Source of the DNA: Salinibacterium sp. NG253
GTDB lineage: Bacteria > Actinomycetota > Actinomycetes > Actinomycetales > Microbacteriaceae
Assembly: GCF_015864945.1 (NCBI RefSeq)
Contig: NZ_JADYWF010000001.1
Coordinates: forward strand, 620,378-684,377
Length of the DNA: 64,000 nt
Reading direction: 5' to 3'
Shown: in pieces, positions 25,244 through 34,377 of the stretch
Layout of the letters: every line of letters begins with the position of its first letter
Position numbering within the stretch: the first letter of the stretch is position 1
Notes under the pieces: model-generated
What the model saw: the letters and a program-made list of their open reading frames with translations, nothing else
What the model was told of the DNA's origin: nothing
Database searches by the model: none
Translations under genes and position numbers: made by a program

Positions 25244-26878
25244 TCACATCCGGAAGAGGCCGAAGCCCGGCTCAGGCAGCGGGGTGGCCGCGGCGATATC
25301 GAGGGCCATGCCGAGCACGTCTCTGGTGTCTTTGGGGTCAATGATTCCGTCATCCCAGAGGCGGGCTGTCGAATAGTAGGGGCTGCCCTGGCGTTCGTAT
25401 TGTTCGCGGATGGGCTTCTCGAACGCGACCTTGTCGTCGTCGGTGAAGGCGTCTTCGCCGAGCTGATCGCGGCGCACCGTGGAGAGCACGGCAGCAGCCT
25501 GCGGGCCGCCCATGACTGAGATACGGGCGTTGGGCCACATCCACAAGAAGCGTGGCGAATACGAGCGACCACACATCGAGTAGTTGCCGGCACCGAACGA
25601 GCCGCCGATCACGACCGTGAACTTGGGAACGCGCGTTGTCGCGACCGCGGTCACCATCTTGGCGCCGTTTTTGGCGATGCCACCGGCTTCATATTCCTTG
25701 CCGACCATGAAGCCAGAGATGTTCTGCAGGAACAGCAGCGGGATGCCGCGCTGATCGCACAGTTCGATGAAGTGAGCGCCCTTGAGCGCCGATTCGCTGA
25801 ACAGCACCCCGGCGTTAGCAACGATGCCGATCGGATGCCCGTGCAGCGTCGCGAACCCCGTGATGAGCGTCGTGCCGTATTCCTTCTTGAACTCGTGGAA
25901 CTCGCTGCCGTCGACGAGCCGCGCGATCACTTCGCGCACTTCGTAGGGGCTTTGCACGTCGGTGGGCACGACCCCGTAGAGCTCGTCGGGGTTCACGGCG
26001 GGAGGCCGCGAGGCAACGACATCCCACGCAGGAGCGGCAGGCTTGGGAATGGTCTTGATGATGTTCCGCACAATTTCGAGCGCGTGGCGGTCGTCGTCGG
26101 CAAGGTGGTCGGTGACGCCAGAGGTGCGCGCGTGCACGTCTCCCCCGCCGAGCTCTTCGGCCGTGACGATCTCGCCGATGGCGGCCTTCACGAGCGGCGG
26201 ACCGCCCAAGAAGATCGTTCCCTGATTACGCACGATGATCGTCTCGTCGCTCATCGCCGGAACGTAAGCGCCACCCGCGGTGCACGAGCCCATGACCGAA
26301 GCGATCTGTGGGATGCCGGCCGCCGAGAGGCGAGCCTGGTTGTAGAAGATGCGCCCAAAGTGGTCGCGGTCGGGAAAGACTTCGTCCTGCATCGGGAGAA
26401 AGGCACCGCCCGAGTCGACGAGGTAGACGCAGGGCAACTTGTTCTCGAGAGCAATCTCTTGCGCCCGCAAATGCTTCTTCACTGTGAGGGGAAAGTAGGT
26501 GCCGCCCTTCACCGTCGCGTCGTTCGAGATCACGAGCACAGGACGGGAGTGGATGAGGCCGATACCGGCAATCACGCCAGCGCCGGGAGCCTGGTCGTCG
26601 TAGATTCCATTCGCGGCGAGCGGGGCGATCTCGATGAAAGGGCTGCCCTCATCGAGCAGTTCATCGACGCGGTCGCGAGGCAGAAGCTTGCCGCGGGAGA
26701 CATGGCGTTCGCGAGACTTCTCCGAGCCACCGAGAGCCGTCATCGCGAGTCGTTCGCGCAATTGCTCGACAAGGCCGCGCATTGACTCTTCGTTAGCCGC
26801 AAACGTCGGGTGAGACGGTTGAGCGGCCGAGGAAATCTTCTCCATCGAACACCTTCGTTCATCGCAGCTTGTGGCCAC
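25244..26878 (-). CDS. accD1: Acyl-CoA carboxylase beta subunit (methylcrotonyl-CoA carboxyltransferase)
   Basis: Carboxyltransferase of 544 residues. The crotonase-fold motifs match the MCC beta type: [94 protein letters not shown], and the second half [37 protein letters not shown]. The combination with a FadE19-type dehydrogenase, MaoC and CitE parallels M. tuberculosis accD1-accA1-fadE19-Rv2499c-citE. First gene of the operon, facing the TetR gene across two palindromic operators. Confidence 0.93.
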   Translation of the reverse strand: MATSCDERRCSMEKISSAAQPSHPTFAANEESMRGLVEQLRERLAMTALGGSEKSRERHVSRGKLLPRDRVDELLDEGSPFIEIAPLAANGIYDDQAPGAGVIAGIGLIHSRPVLVISNDATVKGGTYFPLTVKKHLRAQEIALENKLPCVYLVDSGGAFLPMQDEVFPDRDHFGRIFYNQARLSAAGIPQIASVMGSCTAGGAYVPAMSDETIIVRNQGTIFLGGPPLVKAAIGEIVTAEELGGGDVHARTSGVTDHLADDDRHALEIVRNIIKTIPKPAAPAWDVVASRPPAVNPDELYGVVPTDVQSPYEVREVIARLVDGSEFHEFKKEYGTTLITGFATLHGHPIGIVANAGVLFSESALKGAHFIELCDQRGIPLLFLQNISGFMVGKEYEAGGIAKNGAKMVTAVATTRVPKFTVVIGGSFGAGNYSMCGRSYSPRFLWMWPNARISVMGGPQAAAVLSTVRRDQLGEDAFTDDDKVAFEKPIREQYERQGSPYYSTARLWDDGIIDPKDTRDVLGMALDIAAATPLPEPGFGLFRM

Positions 26879-26882
26879 TTGG

Positions 26883-26898
26883 GTTAGTCATTACTAAC
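26883..26898. promoter_or_regulatory. Palindromic operator 1 in leucine-degradation promoter
   Basis: GTTAGTCATTACTAAC has perfect 6-bp arms around CATT. It lies just upstream of the carboxylase beta gene in the 66-bp divergent region with the TetR gene. The second palindrome at 26907-26924 shares the GTTAG...TAAC frame, so both are probably bound by the same regulator. Confidence 0.65.
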
Positions 26899-26906
26899 TG
26901 AATTTA

Positions 26907-26924
26907 GGTTAGCGAGCATTAACC
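26907..26924. promoter_or_regulatory. Palindromic operator 2 in leucine-degradation promoter
   Basis: GGTTAGCGAGCATTAACC has 5-bp perfect arms, and its 16-bp core GTTAGCGAGCATTAAC matches operator 1 at both ends. It lies nearer the TetR start and could give autoregulation as well as control of the operon. Confidence 0.6.
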
Positions 26925-26944
26925 GAACTGTCTAGACTCAGAAT

Positions 26945-27520
26945 ATGAACGAGACGCCAACTCCGCGCAGCCAAGCGAAGGCCGACCGACGCGAGGCCCT
27001 CCTCGACGCCGCCGCCAGCCTTTTCGCCGAGCGCGGCTTCACCCGGGTCTCGCTCGAAGAACTCGGCGCGGCCGCCGGCATCAGCGGCCCCGCTGTGTAC
27101 CGCCACTTCGATGGCAAACAAGACGTGCTCGCCGCGATACTGGTCGATGCCAGCTCCAACCTGTGCCGCGGAGCACAGACCGTGATCGAGCACGCGAGCA
27201 CACCGCGAGCCGCGCTCGAAAGCCTCGTTCAGTTTCATGTGGAGTTTGCGCTCGGCAATGCCGACGTCATCCGCGTTCAAGATCGCGACCTCGACAGCCT
27301 GACCGCCAGCGACCAACACGAGGTGCGCGCCCTGCAGCGCAGCTACGTCGAGTTGTGGGTTGGCGTGCTCTCTCAGTTGCATCCGGATGCCGCGACCACC
27401 GAGCTACGCACCCGTGCCCACGCCACCTTCGGGCTCATCAACTCCACTCCCCACAGCGGGCGTGCCGGTGCCACCAGTGCCGTGCTCGAGCGGATGGCGT
27501 TGGCCGCGCTCGACGCGTAA
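26945..27520 (+). CDS. TetR family transcriptional regulator of the leucine operon
   Basis: A 191-residue TetR regulator. The helix-turn-helix is ADRREALLDAAASLFAERGFTRVSLEELGAAAGISGPAVYRHFDGKQDVLAAIL; the ligand-binding half follows with VQFHVEFALGNADVIRVQDRDLDSL, typical of acyl-CoA-responsive actinobacterial TetR proteins near fadE/acc genes. It is divergent from the operon with only 66 bp between starts, holding two similar palindromes. It probably represses both directions until a leucine-pathway acyl-CoA accumulates; this is inference. Confidence 0.9.
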   Translation: MNETPTPRSQAKADRREALLDAAASLFAERGFTRVSLEELGAAAGISGPAVYRHFDGKQDVLAAILVDASSNLCRGAQTVIEHASTPRAALESLVQFHVEFALGNADVIRVQDRDLDSLTASDQHEVRALQRSYVELWVGVLSQLHPDAATTELRTRAHATFGLINSTPHSGRAGATSAVLERMALAALDA

Positions 27521-27724
27521 CCGCGCGCTCGGCGCCTAACCGCTCGCTCGCCGCCAGCCGCCGGCATCCCGCGCCCACCCTCAGCGCCGCACATAGCCGC
27601 CTCATTGGGTTACATCAGCACTTCCCCACGGGGCGTGCAGTGCCAGCACAGTGCCTTGATAGACCCGGCCCGCAGTGTTGGTTTCGTACACCGGAGATTC
27701 CGGAAATGACGAAAAGGATCAACC
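27521..27724. other. Intergenic region upstream of the secreted acidic protein
   Basis: A 204-bp stretch with no gene that I can support. It starts with a C/G-rich run (27521-27600) after the TetR stop and ends with AAAAGGATC as the ribosome binding site for the next gene. No terminator hairpin with a T-run was seen. Confidence 0.3.
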
Positions 27725-28321
27725 ATGAAGAAGACACTGATTGCAGGAGCGGCCGGAGTAGTTTTGGCCTCGTGCGTCGGACTCGCAGTGGCCCTGCCCG
27801 CTCAGGCCGAGACTCTCACGACCGCCACCTCCAGCTCAAGCGCCTCTGAATCGGGCACTTCCGCCACCGGCGACCGTGCTGCTCGCGGTCACGGCCAGGG
27901 CGGTGCCCACATTGATGCTGCAACTCTCGCGACCGCACTCGGACTCACCGAAACTGAAGTCTCTGATGCCGTGACTGCTGTGCGGGACGCAACCGAACCA
28001 TCCGAAACAACGCTCGATAAAGACGCGACCGCCGATGAAAAGATGGCCGCCAAGGATGCGCGCCAGGCCGCGTTCGTGACGGCTCTCGCTGCCGAACTCA
28101 ACGTTGACGAAGACGCGGTAACCACCGCGCTGGCCGACATTCGAGCCGACCGCGAAGCTGCCAGGGAAGCTGCGGGCGACGAACGCGTCGGCGGCGGTGA
28201 CGGCGACGGCGAAGGCACCCCGGGCGCCCGCGCAGGCCACGGCGATCGCGGCGACGTCGCAGACCGACCCAACCGTGATGAGGACACCGAGGCCGTCGAA
28301 GAAGCACCTACCGACGACTAA
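27725..28321 (+). CDS. Secreted acidic protein with repeated short helical motif
   Basis: A 198-residue exported protein. The signal peptide MKKTLIAGAAGVVLASCVGLAVALPAQA probably ends at AQA/E. A Ser/Thr-rich linker and GHGQGGAH lead to two similar units: AATLATALGLTETEVSDAVTAVRDA and AAFVTALAAELNVDEDAVTTALADIRADR, each a helix-turn-helix with LNVDEDAV-type turns, seen in many actinobacterial secreted proteins of unknown role. The C-terminal ~45 residues are Asp/Glu/Gly-rich and disordered-looking. The gene is followed by a strong terminator and is probably monocistronic. Confidence 0.8.
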   Translation: MKKTLIAGAAGVVLASCVGLAVALPAQAETLTTATSSSSASESGTSATGDRAARGHGQGGAHIDAATLATALGLTETEVSDAVTAVRDATEPSETTLDKDATADEKMAAKDARQAAFVTALAAELNVDEDAVTTALADIRADREAAREAAGDERVGGGDGDGEGTPGARAGHGDRGDVADRPNRDEDTEAVEEAPTDD

Positions 28322-28349
28322 CCACCACCCAGCACCTCCCCCGAGGACG

Positions 28350-28390
28350 AAGGGCCTGCGACTGATCGGTCGCAGGCCCTTCTTTGTCTT
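28350..28390 (+). terminator. Rho-independent terminator of the secreted-protein gene
   Basis: The arms AAGGGCCTGCGAC (28350-28362) and GTCGCAGGCCCTT (28369-28381) are a perfect 13-bp inverted repeat around TGATCG, followed by TCTTTGTCTT. Confidence 0.85.
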
Positions 28391-28473
28391 CAAAGCAGAC
28401 TCTCTGGCGGCTCCTTGCAAGCTCTCAGCTATTTCATGAGGCCGGGATAGCATCTCCCCGTATTCCTTAGACC

Positions 28474-29433
28474 ATGCATAAGAAACCTCTGCGAAAACGG
28501 CACATCGTCATCGGCTCCGTGCTGGTGCTCGTGCTCGGTCTGGGCAGCACCGCTGCGTGGGCTCTCGATCGATTTGTCATCGAACACGTCGAGATTTCTG
28601 ACGTCGCGCAGTACGAAGCCGACAACAGCACCACCACGACGAGTGCCGAGCCGACGGCCGCAGCGACGACCGAGCCCGTTCTTACCGACACCAGCTATAC
28701 CTCCGACGACGCCAACGTCACAATCTCCACGGTCGTCTCTGGCAGCGGTGCCGACACCGTCACCTACTACGTCGCGGATGTCGAACTGACGGATGCCACT
28801 GCCCTGCGGTCGGCATTTGCTCAGAATAGCTTCGGCGAGAACATCATCGATCTCACCTCGTCCATCGCGGCTGAGCACGATGCGATCTTCGCCATCAACG
28901 GCGACTACTACGGCTTTCGAGACACTGGCATCGTCATCCGCAACGGTGTCACCTACCGCGACGAACCGGCCCGCGATGGACTCGCGTTCTACCTCGACGG
29001 CAGCGTCGAGGTCTATGACGAAACCACAACCTCTGCCGACGAGCTGATCGCCGACGGCGTCTGGAACACGCTCTCCTTCGGGCCCGCAATCGTCGAAGAC
29101 GGCGACGTCGTTGCCGGTATTGAAAACGTCGAGATCGACACCAACTTCGGCAATCACTCCATCCAAGGCGAACAGCCCCGCACTGCGGTCGGCGTGATCG
29201 ACGACAACCATCTCGTCTTCGTTGTCGTCGACGGTCGCGACCCCGGCTACAGCGCCGGCGTGACCCTGCCCGACCTCGCCGTCATCATGCAAGACCTCGG
29301 CGCTACCACCGCCTACAACCTCGACGGTGGCGGCTCCTCGACCATGTACTTCAACGGCACCGTCATCAACCAACCGTCCAATGGCGGAGAACGCGAAACC
29401 TCAGACATCCTCTACGTGGGAGCCGCATCATGA
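28474..29433 (+). CDS. Phosphodiester glycosidase family protein (NAGPA domain)
   Basis: An exported or membrane-anchored protein of 319 residues. A lysine/arginine-rich N-terminus and one hydrophobic segment (IVIGSVLVLVLGLGSTAAWAL) are followed by a Thr/Ala-rich linker and then the NAGPA-type domain. Its motifs are FAINGDYYGFRDTGIVIRNG, NTLSFGPAIV, QPRTAVGVID and the terminal YNLDGGGSSTMYFNG. Family members cleave phosphodiester-linked sugars on teichoic acid or other surface polymers. It overlaps the glycosyltransferase start by 4 nt (ATGA), pointing to a joint role in surface glycopolymer metabolism. Confidence 0.9.
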   Translation: MHKKPLRKRHIVIGSVLVLVLGLGSTAAWALDRFVIEHVEISDVAQYEADNSTTTTSAEPTAAATTEPVLTDTSYTSDDANVTISTVVSGSGADTVTYYVADVELTDATALRSAFAQNSFGENIIDLTSSIAAEHDAIFAINGDYYGFRDTGIVIRNGVTYRDEPARDGLAFYLDGSVEVYDETTTSADELIADGVWNTLSFGPAIVEDGDVVAGIENVEIDTNFGNHSIQGEQPRTAVGVIDDNHLVFVVVDGRDPGYSAGVTLPDLAVIMQDLGATTAYNLDGGGSSTMYFNGTVINQPSNGGERETSDILYVGAAS

Positions 29434-30548
29434 TCATCCTCATCCCCTCTTTCGAACCGGATGACCGCCTCGTGCAGCTCGTGTGCGATCTGCGCGCGAC
29501 TGCCCCGCTGCTCCGCGTCGTCATCGTGGATGACGGCAGCGGCCCGGCCTACGCCGACCTGTTCGCTGCCGCGCAGCGCGTTGGCGCCGACGTGATCGGC
29601 TACAACGACAACCACGGCAAAGGGCACGCCCTCAAATTCGGCTTCCGCTCCATCCGCAAAAATCACCCCGGTGAGGCCGTTGTTTGCGCAGACAGCGACG
29701 GACAGCACAAAGTGGGAGACATCCTGCGCGTGGTGGCCCAACTGCAGGCGTCCGAGGGCGCCATGGTTCTCGGCGGTCGCGCCTTTGCGGGAGATGTTCC
29801 GACCCGCAGCCGCTTCGGCAACGCCGTCTCGCGCGCCGCCTTCAAATTCGCGACCGGTGTTGCCGTGCGCGATACTCAAACCGGGCTGCGCGGCTATCCC
29901 GCCACAATGCTCGACTGGTTGCTCGGAGTGAAGGGCGAACGGTTTGAGTACGAACTGAACGCGTTGCTGGCAACGCGTTCGGCCGGCATCCGCATCGAAG
30001 AAATCGAGATTGAGACGGTCTACTTGCAGCACAATGCCTCCTCGCACTTTCGCCCGATCGTTGATTCGGTGAAAGTGTTTGCGCCACTGCTGCGCTATAT
30101 CTCCTCATCGCTGGCGGCCTTCCTGATCGACGCGATCGGCCTCTTCATCCTCTTTGCCCTCACGCAGTCGCTGCTCGTGTCTGTCGTCGGCGCCCGGCTC
30201 GTGAGCGCCTCCGTGAACTTCCTCATCAACCGCCACTTGGTGTTCAACTCCAGCAATCGTGACCATGTGGCCCGGGATGCCCTGCGCTACGTCATTCTCG
30301 CGCTCGCGCTCGTCGCCTCCAGCTACGTGTGGCTCTCGGTGCTCGTCGACTGGGGTGTTCCGCTCGTCATCGCCAAGGTCTTCTCCGACGTCACGCTCTA
30401 CATCATCAGTTTCCAGGTGCAGCGACGCTTCGTTTTCAAGTCCGGGGCGGCACCAGAAATGCCGGTGCAGTCGGAGACTGACGCAGCGCTCGGTGCAGAT
30501 CGACCAGCCCTGCGTACCGCGGCTAGGAGCCACGGTACTAGCGTGTAA
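29430..30548 (+). CDS. Fused family 2 glycosyltransferase - GtrA membrane protein
   Basis: A bifunctional protein of 372 residues. The N-terminal ~225 residues are a GT2/DPM-like transferase (IILIPSFEPDDRLVQLV, VVIVDDGSG, NDNHGKGHALKFGF, CADSDGQH as the DXD-like site, DTQTGLRGYP). The C-terminal ~120 residues are a four-helix GtrA domain (AAFLIDAIGLFILFAL, VSASVNFLINRHLVF, VQRRFVFKS). Such fusions make and flip polyprenyl-phosphate sugars that decorate surface polymers. It is coupled to the phosphodiester glycosidase and is 2 bp from the CDF transporter. Confidence 0.92.
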   Translation: MIILIPSFEPDDRLVQLVCDLRATAPLLRVVIVDDGSGPAYADLFAAAQRVGADVIGYNDNHGKGHALKFGFRSIRKNHPGEAVVCADSDGQHKVGDILRVVAQLQASEGAMVLGGRAFAGDVPTRSRFGNAVSRAAFKFATGVAVRDTQTGLRGYPATMLDWLLGVKGERFEYELNALLATRSAGIRIEEIEIETVYLQHNASSHFRPIVDSVKVFAPLLRYISSSLAAFLIDAIGLFILFALTQSLLVSVVGARLVSASVNFLINRHLVFNSSNRDHVARDALRYVILALALVASSYVWLSVLVDWGVPLVIAKVFSDVTLYIISFQVQRRFVFKSGAAPEMPVQSETDAALGADRPALRTAARSHGTSV

Positions 30549-30550
30549 CT

Positions 30551-31495
30551 ATGAGTGACGCCCCTAAGAAAACAGCACAAGTGCGCACGGTCGTGGTCGC
30601 TTTCGTTGCCAACCTACTCGTAGCAATTGCAAAATCGATCGCAGCGTTGATTACAGGCTCGGCCTCGATGCTCGCCGAATCCGCACACTCGTGGGCCGAC
30701 GCCGGCAATGAGATCTTTCTCCTCATTGCCGAACGGCGAGCGGTGAAGCCAGCCGACGCGAGCCATCCGCTGGGATTCGGGCGTGAGACCTACGTCTGGT
30801 CACTCTTCGCGGCCGTTGGTTTGTTCACCGCGGGCGCTGTGGTCTCGGTGCAGCACGGAATCTCCGAGCTCATCGACCCAGAACCCGCCAGTGACTTCGC
30901 AATCGCCTACCTCGTGCTCGCGATCGCTGCCGTGCTCGAAGGCGTGTCCTTCGTGCAGTCAATGGTCCAAGCCAAAAAGGGAGCCGCGCGCTTCGGCCGC
31001 CGCACCCTCGAATATGCGCTCAACAGTTCCAACACCACCCTTCGTGCGGTGCTGGCCGAAGATGCTGCCGCCCTGATCGGCCTCACCATCGCCTTCTTCG
31101 GCATCCTGCTGCACCAGCTCACGGGCAATTCAGTGTGGGATGCCGTTGGTTCGCTAGCAATCGGCCTCCTTCTCGGTGTGGTTGCGATCGTTCTCATCAA
31201 CCGCAATCGCCGGTTCCTCGTCGGTCAAACGCCGGGTGATGCTGCTCGCGCAGTAGCGGGGCGGGCTCTTGCCGAGCATCCCGAAATCAGTCGCGTCACC
31301 TACCTGCACCTCGAATTCGTAGGCCCGTCACAACTGTTCGTCGTGGCCGCCATCGACCTTGAGGGCAACCACCGCGAAGAAGAGGTCGCACGTCAGCTGC
31401 GTGAGCTCGAACGCTCAATCGAAGGTAATGATCTGATCAAGAAGGCCGTGCTGACGTTGTCTGTCAGCGACGAGCCGTCGATCAGCTTCGACTAG
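30551..31495 (+). CDS. Cation diffusion facilitator (CDF) family transporter
   Basis: Inner-membrane divalent cation/proton antiporter of 314 residues. The six-helix domain shows the first metal site ESAHSWADAGNE (H-x3-D) and the second LAEDAAALIG (E/D pair), as in ZitB/CzcD-like exporters of Zn, Co or Mn. The C-terminal ~90 residues are the cytosolic ferredoxin-like dimerisation domain (VTYLHLEFVGPSQLFVVAAIDL). It starts 2 bp after the GT2-GtrA stop, so may be cotranscribed with it. Substrate specificity cannot be called. Confidence 0.92.
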   Translation: MSDAPKKTAQVRTVVVAFVANLLVAIAKSIAALITGSASMLAESAHSWADAGNEIFLLIAERRAVKPADASHPLGFGRETYVWSLFAAVGLFTAGAVVSVQHGISELIDPEPASDFAIAYLVLAIAAVLEGVSFVQSMVQAKKGAARFGRRTLEYALNSSNTTLRAVLAEDAAALIGLTIAFFGILLHQLTGNSVWDAVGSLAIGLLLGVVAIVLINRNRRFLVGQTPGDAARAVAGRALAEHPEISRVTYLHLEFVGPSQLFVVAAIDLEGNHREEEVARQLRELERSIEGNDLIKKAVLTLSVSDEPSISFD

Positions 31496-31505
31496 CAAAG
31501 AAGCG

Positions 31506-32288
31506 CTACGACGAGGCGCGGTCTGAAGACAGGCCGCCCAAGCGCCGCAAGACTGCGTTCAAGAGCGTGCCCGCGGCATCCGGAATCACATGGTGGTTGA
31601 GGTAAATGCCCTCAAGCCACGGCAAGACCTCTTCGGCAGCGAGCCCGATGACGTTCCAGTCAATACCAGGCACGGCTTTAGAGCGCGGCTCGCCCGTGCG
31701 CGGATCAGTCCACGCTTGAGCAATCGGTTGGTCGGGCTCTGACTCCCCTGCGCCCCAGAGCAGCGCAATCGGATGATTCTCGCCCTCGATGTGGTCGTGA
31801 GTCACGGTGCCGGCACCGAGCCACGGGAGGGTCAAGAGCTCTCCCTCGACCTCGATCTCGAGCAGATCGAGCTGCACTGGCTCTTCGACCTCGCAAATGT
31901 AGAGATCGAGCCCGGCATCGTGCCACGCCGTAGCCTGGGTGATGTCGTCGAGCAGCTTCGGCAGCAGAGCGTGAAAGGCGCTGGCCAGCTGCGTTGCCCA
32001 CTGCAGGAGCACGCGGGTGTCGTTAGCCGACCACGGGCTCGAGCCGCGATGCTCACCAGCCGGAGTGTGGAAATGGTGATTGCTGCCCGCGCTCGTTGTC
32101 TCAAAATGCAGTTGCCCATCGGCATACTCGACGTAGAGATCGCTCACCTGAGCTTCGTCATCCCAATCGCCGAAGAGCTCGGGAGCTTTCAGCGCAGGCG
32201 GGAGGTCGAGCGCCGGTGAGCGCTGCGTTCCGAGGTTGAGCACTGCCCGCAGACGCGTGTTGGGCATGCGCAGGCTGAGATCGGTCAT
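31506..32288 (-). CDS. Conserved hypothetical protein downstream of lspA
   Basis: A soluble protein of 260 residues with no signal or membrane segment. It has an acidic, aromatic-rich mid region (HDHIEGENHPIALLWGAGESEPDQ) and several His/Trp clusters (SAGSNHHFHTPAGEH, WHDAGLDLYIC). The domain pattern is not one I recognise. It starts in the lspA stop codon (ATGA), so it is coupled to lspA and probably transcribed with the bkd genes. No function is offered. Confidence 0.75.
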   Translation of the reverse strand: MTDLSLRMPNTRLRAVLNLGTQRSPALDLPPALKAPELFGDWDDEAQVSDLYVEYADGQLHFETTSAGSNHHFHTPAGEHRGSSPWSANDTRVLLQWATQLASAFHALLPKLLDDITQATAWHDAGLDLYICEVEEPVQLDLLEIEVEGELLTLPWLGAGTVTHDHIEGENHPIALLWGAGESEPDQPIAQAWTDPRTGEPRSKAVPGIDWNVIGLAAEEVLPWLEGIYLNHHVIPDAAGTLLNAVLRRLGGLSSDRASS

Positions 32289-32857
32289 TCGGTGGTCGTT
32301 GCTTCCGCCGGAGCATCCGCGTCGCTGCTCGCGACGGGTTCGGGCTTAGCGGCGATTCCCATGAGGGAGATGATGACGATCATGATCGCGCCGCCCACAA
32401 GGGCAATGTCGGCGATGTTGCCAATGAAGTAGCCGTTGTAGTTGATGAAGTCGACGACGTGACCGCGCGCAAAACCGGGGTCACGGAACAGGCGGTCACC
32501 GAGGTGGGTGATGGCACCGCCGAGGAGCATGCCGAGCGCGATGGCCCAGGCGCGGGACTGAACTGTCCACGCATACCAAGTGATGGCAACCACGGCGAGC
32601 GCCGCAATAATCGTGAGCACCCAGGTGTATTCCTCGGCAAGCGAGAAAGCAGCGCCGGGGTTGTAGACGAGCTGGAACGACAACAGATCACCAATGATGG
32701 GGATGTTGATGCCGCCACCGAGATTGGTTTCAGCCCACCACTTGCTGAGCTGGTCTGCCGCGATCACAAAAGCGGCGAGCGCGAAAACACCAACCAACAA
32801 ACGACGCGGAGCGCGTGAAGAAGTGGTGGCCGCAGCAGGGTCGAGATTCTCGGTCAT
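32285..32857 (-). CDS. lspA: Lipoprotein signal peptidase (signal peptidase II)
   Basis: Membrane aspartyl protease that removes signal peptides from prolipoproteins; several lipoproteins in this window would be its substrates. Four transmembrane helices and the family motifs are present: DQLSKWWAE, YNPGAAFSLAEE, GGAITHLGDRLFR, VVDFINYNG and GNIADIALVGG, with the catalytic aspartates in VVDF and NIAD. The ATG at 32857 (191 residues) is preferred over a codon 39 nt upstream. It follows the E2 stop by 35 bp. The C-terminus is an Ala/Asp/Glu-rich tail. Confidence 0.93.
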   Translation of the reverse strand: MTENLDPAAATTSSRAPRRLLVGVFALAAFVIAADQLSKWWAETNLGGGINIPIIGDLLSFQLVYNPGAAFSLAEEYTWVLTIIAALAVVAITWYAWTVQSRAWAIALGMLLGGAITHLGDRLFRDPGFARGHVVDFINYNGYFIGNIADIALVGGAIMIVIISLMGIAAKPEPVASSDADAPAEATTTE

Positions 32858-32892
32858 AAGACCATTCTTACCTGTTGCGGCCACCGCTGCTT

Positions 32893-34377
32893 TCACACCA
32901 TCGTCAAAACGGTGCCGGGGTCGTTCAGAATCGAACCAACATCGGTCAAGAAACGGGCGCCTTGCTCGCCGTCAACAAGGCGATGATCGAACGACAAACT
33001 CAACGTCATGACGTCGCGGAGGGCGATGTCGCCGTGGTGCTCCCACGGCATTCTGCGAACAGCACCCATCGCCAGAATCGCGGCTTCTCCCGGGTTCAGG
33101 ATGGGGGTGCCCGCGTCGATGCCGAAGACGCCCACGTTGGTGATCGAAATAGTTCCACCATTGAGCGATGCCGGAGTTGCTTTGCTCGCTCGCGCATTGC
33201 GCGCCAAGTCGCCAATCGCGTCAGTGAGCTCGGCGAGGCTCATGGCATCGGCATCTTTGAGGTTCGGAACCATCAGGCCCCGGGGCGTCGCGACCGCGAT
33301 ACCCAAGTTGATGTACCCGAACTCAACAATCTCGTTCGCCTCGACATCCCACCGCGAATTGAGCGACGGATGACGCGCCACACCGATGCACAGCGCCTTC
33401 GCAACGACGGAGAGAACGGATGCTGCGGTGCCCTTCGCCTTCAGCTTCGCTACCAGCTCCACCGTGCGCGTCACATCGATCGTCAAGAACTCGGTTACAT
33501 GGGGCGCCGTGAACGCACTCGCCACCATCGCGGCCGCGGTTGCCTTGCGCACCGACTTGATCGGGGTGCGGGTCTCGCGCGGACGTGGGCCCGCGAAGGC
33601 TCTCCCCGCCTGCGGTGCGGATGCTCCTGCCGCACTCTCCTCGCTGGTCGCCGCTGGGGCGGACGATTGCTCTGCCGCACTCAGCACGTCATCACGCGTG
33701 ATGATGCCGTCAGGCCCCGTGCCGGTTAGTTGCGCCAGGTCGACGCCGCGATCGGCCGCGAGCTTGCGCACCGGTGGAGTCGTCTTGGTGCGGGCGTTTG
33801 TGGGCGTCACTGCAGGCTCAGGGGCGGTCTCTGGGGCGGCTTCGGCGACAGCTTCTGCGTCCGCCGCTGAAGTCGCTGCCAGATTCGCTGCCCGAGCAGC
33901 AGAGGGAGTCGTTGCTGCTGCTGAACGAGGCTTGCGCGTGGGGCGCTTGCCGCTCTCCACTGCAGGACCGTAGCCGACGAGCACCGCATTACGTTCCGGG
34001 GCAGCCTCAGCAGCGGGCGTAGCGCCACCGTCGCCAGCTTTCGCTCCCCCAGCATTGGCGTTTGCGTCCCCGGCGTCAGTACCAGCATCCGCTGACGCAC
34101 GATCAGCTACCGGAGCACCATCGGCGCCAGGGCCACCATCCAATTCGAACGTGACAATGCGGGTGCCGACCTGCACGGTGGAGCCGGGCTCAGCGTGCAG
34201 CGCCGAGATAATCCCCGCGACGGGCGACGGCAACGACACGATGGCTTTCGCCGTTTCGACCTCTGCGATGGGCTGGTTGAGCGTCACGAGGTCGCCGACA
34301 GCAACATGCCATTCAACAATCTCAGACTCGGTCAAGCCCTCACCCAAATCGGGCAGAGCGAACTCTTTGACAGCCAT
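32893..34377 (-). CDS. bkdC: Branched-chain 2-oxoacid dehydrogenase E2 (dihydrolipoamide acyltransferase)
   Basis: E2 core of 494 residues that transfers the acyl group from E1 to CoA. An N-terminal lipoyl domain (FALPDLGEGLTESEIVEWHV, with the lipoyl-lysine in VETAKAIVSL) is followed by a long Ala/Pro/Asp-rich linker, the peripheral subunit-binding domain (VRKLAADRGVDLAQLTGTGPDGIITRDDV) and the catalytic acyltransferase domain ending with MTLSLSFDHRLVDGEQGARFL (H and D of the active site). There is one lipoyl domain. The ATG overlaps the E1beta stop (TAATG). No E3 gene adjoins. Confidence 0.92.
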   Translation of the reverse strand: MAVKEFALPDLGEGLTESEIVEWHVAVGDLVTLNQPIAEVETAKAIVSLPSPVAGIISALHAEPGSTVQVGTRIVTFELDGGPGADGAPVADRASADAGTDAGDANANAGGAKAGDGGATPAAEAAPERNAVLVGYGPAVESGKRPTRKPRSAAATTPSAARAANLAATSAADAEAVAEAAPETAPEPAVTPTNARTKTTPPVRKLAADRGVDLAQLTGTGPDGIITRDDVLSAAEQSSAPAATSEESAAGASAPQAGRAFAGPRPRETRTPIKSVRKATAAAMVASAFTAPHVTEFLTIDVTRTVELVAKLKAKGTAASVLSVVAKALCIGVARHPSLNSRWDVEANEIVEFGYINLGIAVATPRGLMVPNLKDADAMSLAELTDAIGDLARNARASKATPASLNGGTISITNVGVFGIDAGTPILNPGEAAILAMGAVRRMPWEHHGDIALRDVMTLSLSFDHRLVDGEQGARFLTDVGSILNDPGTVLTMV

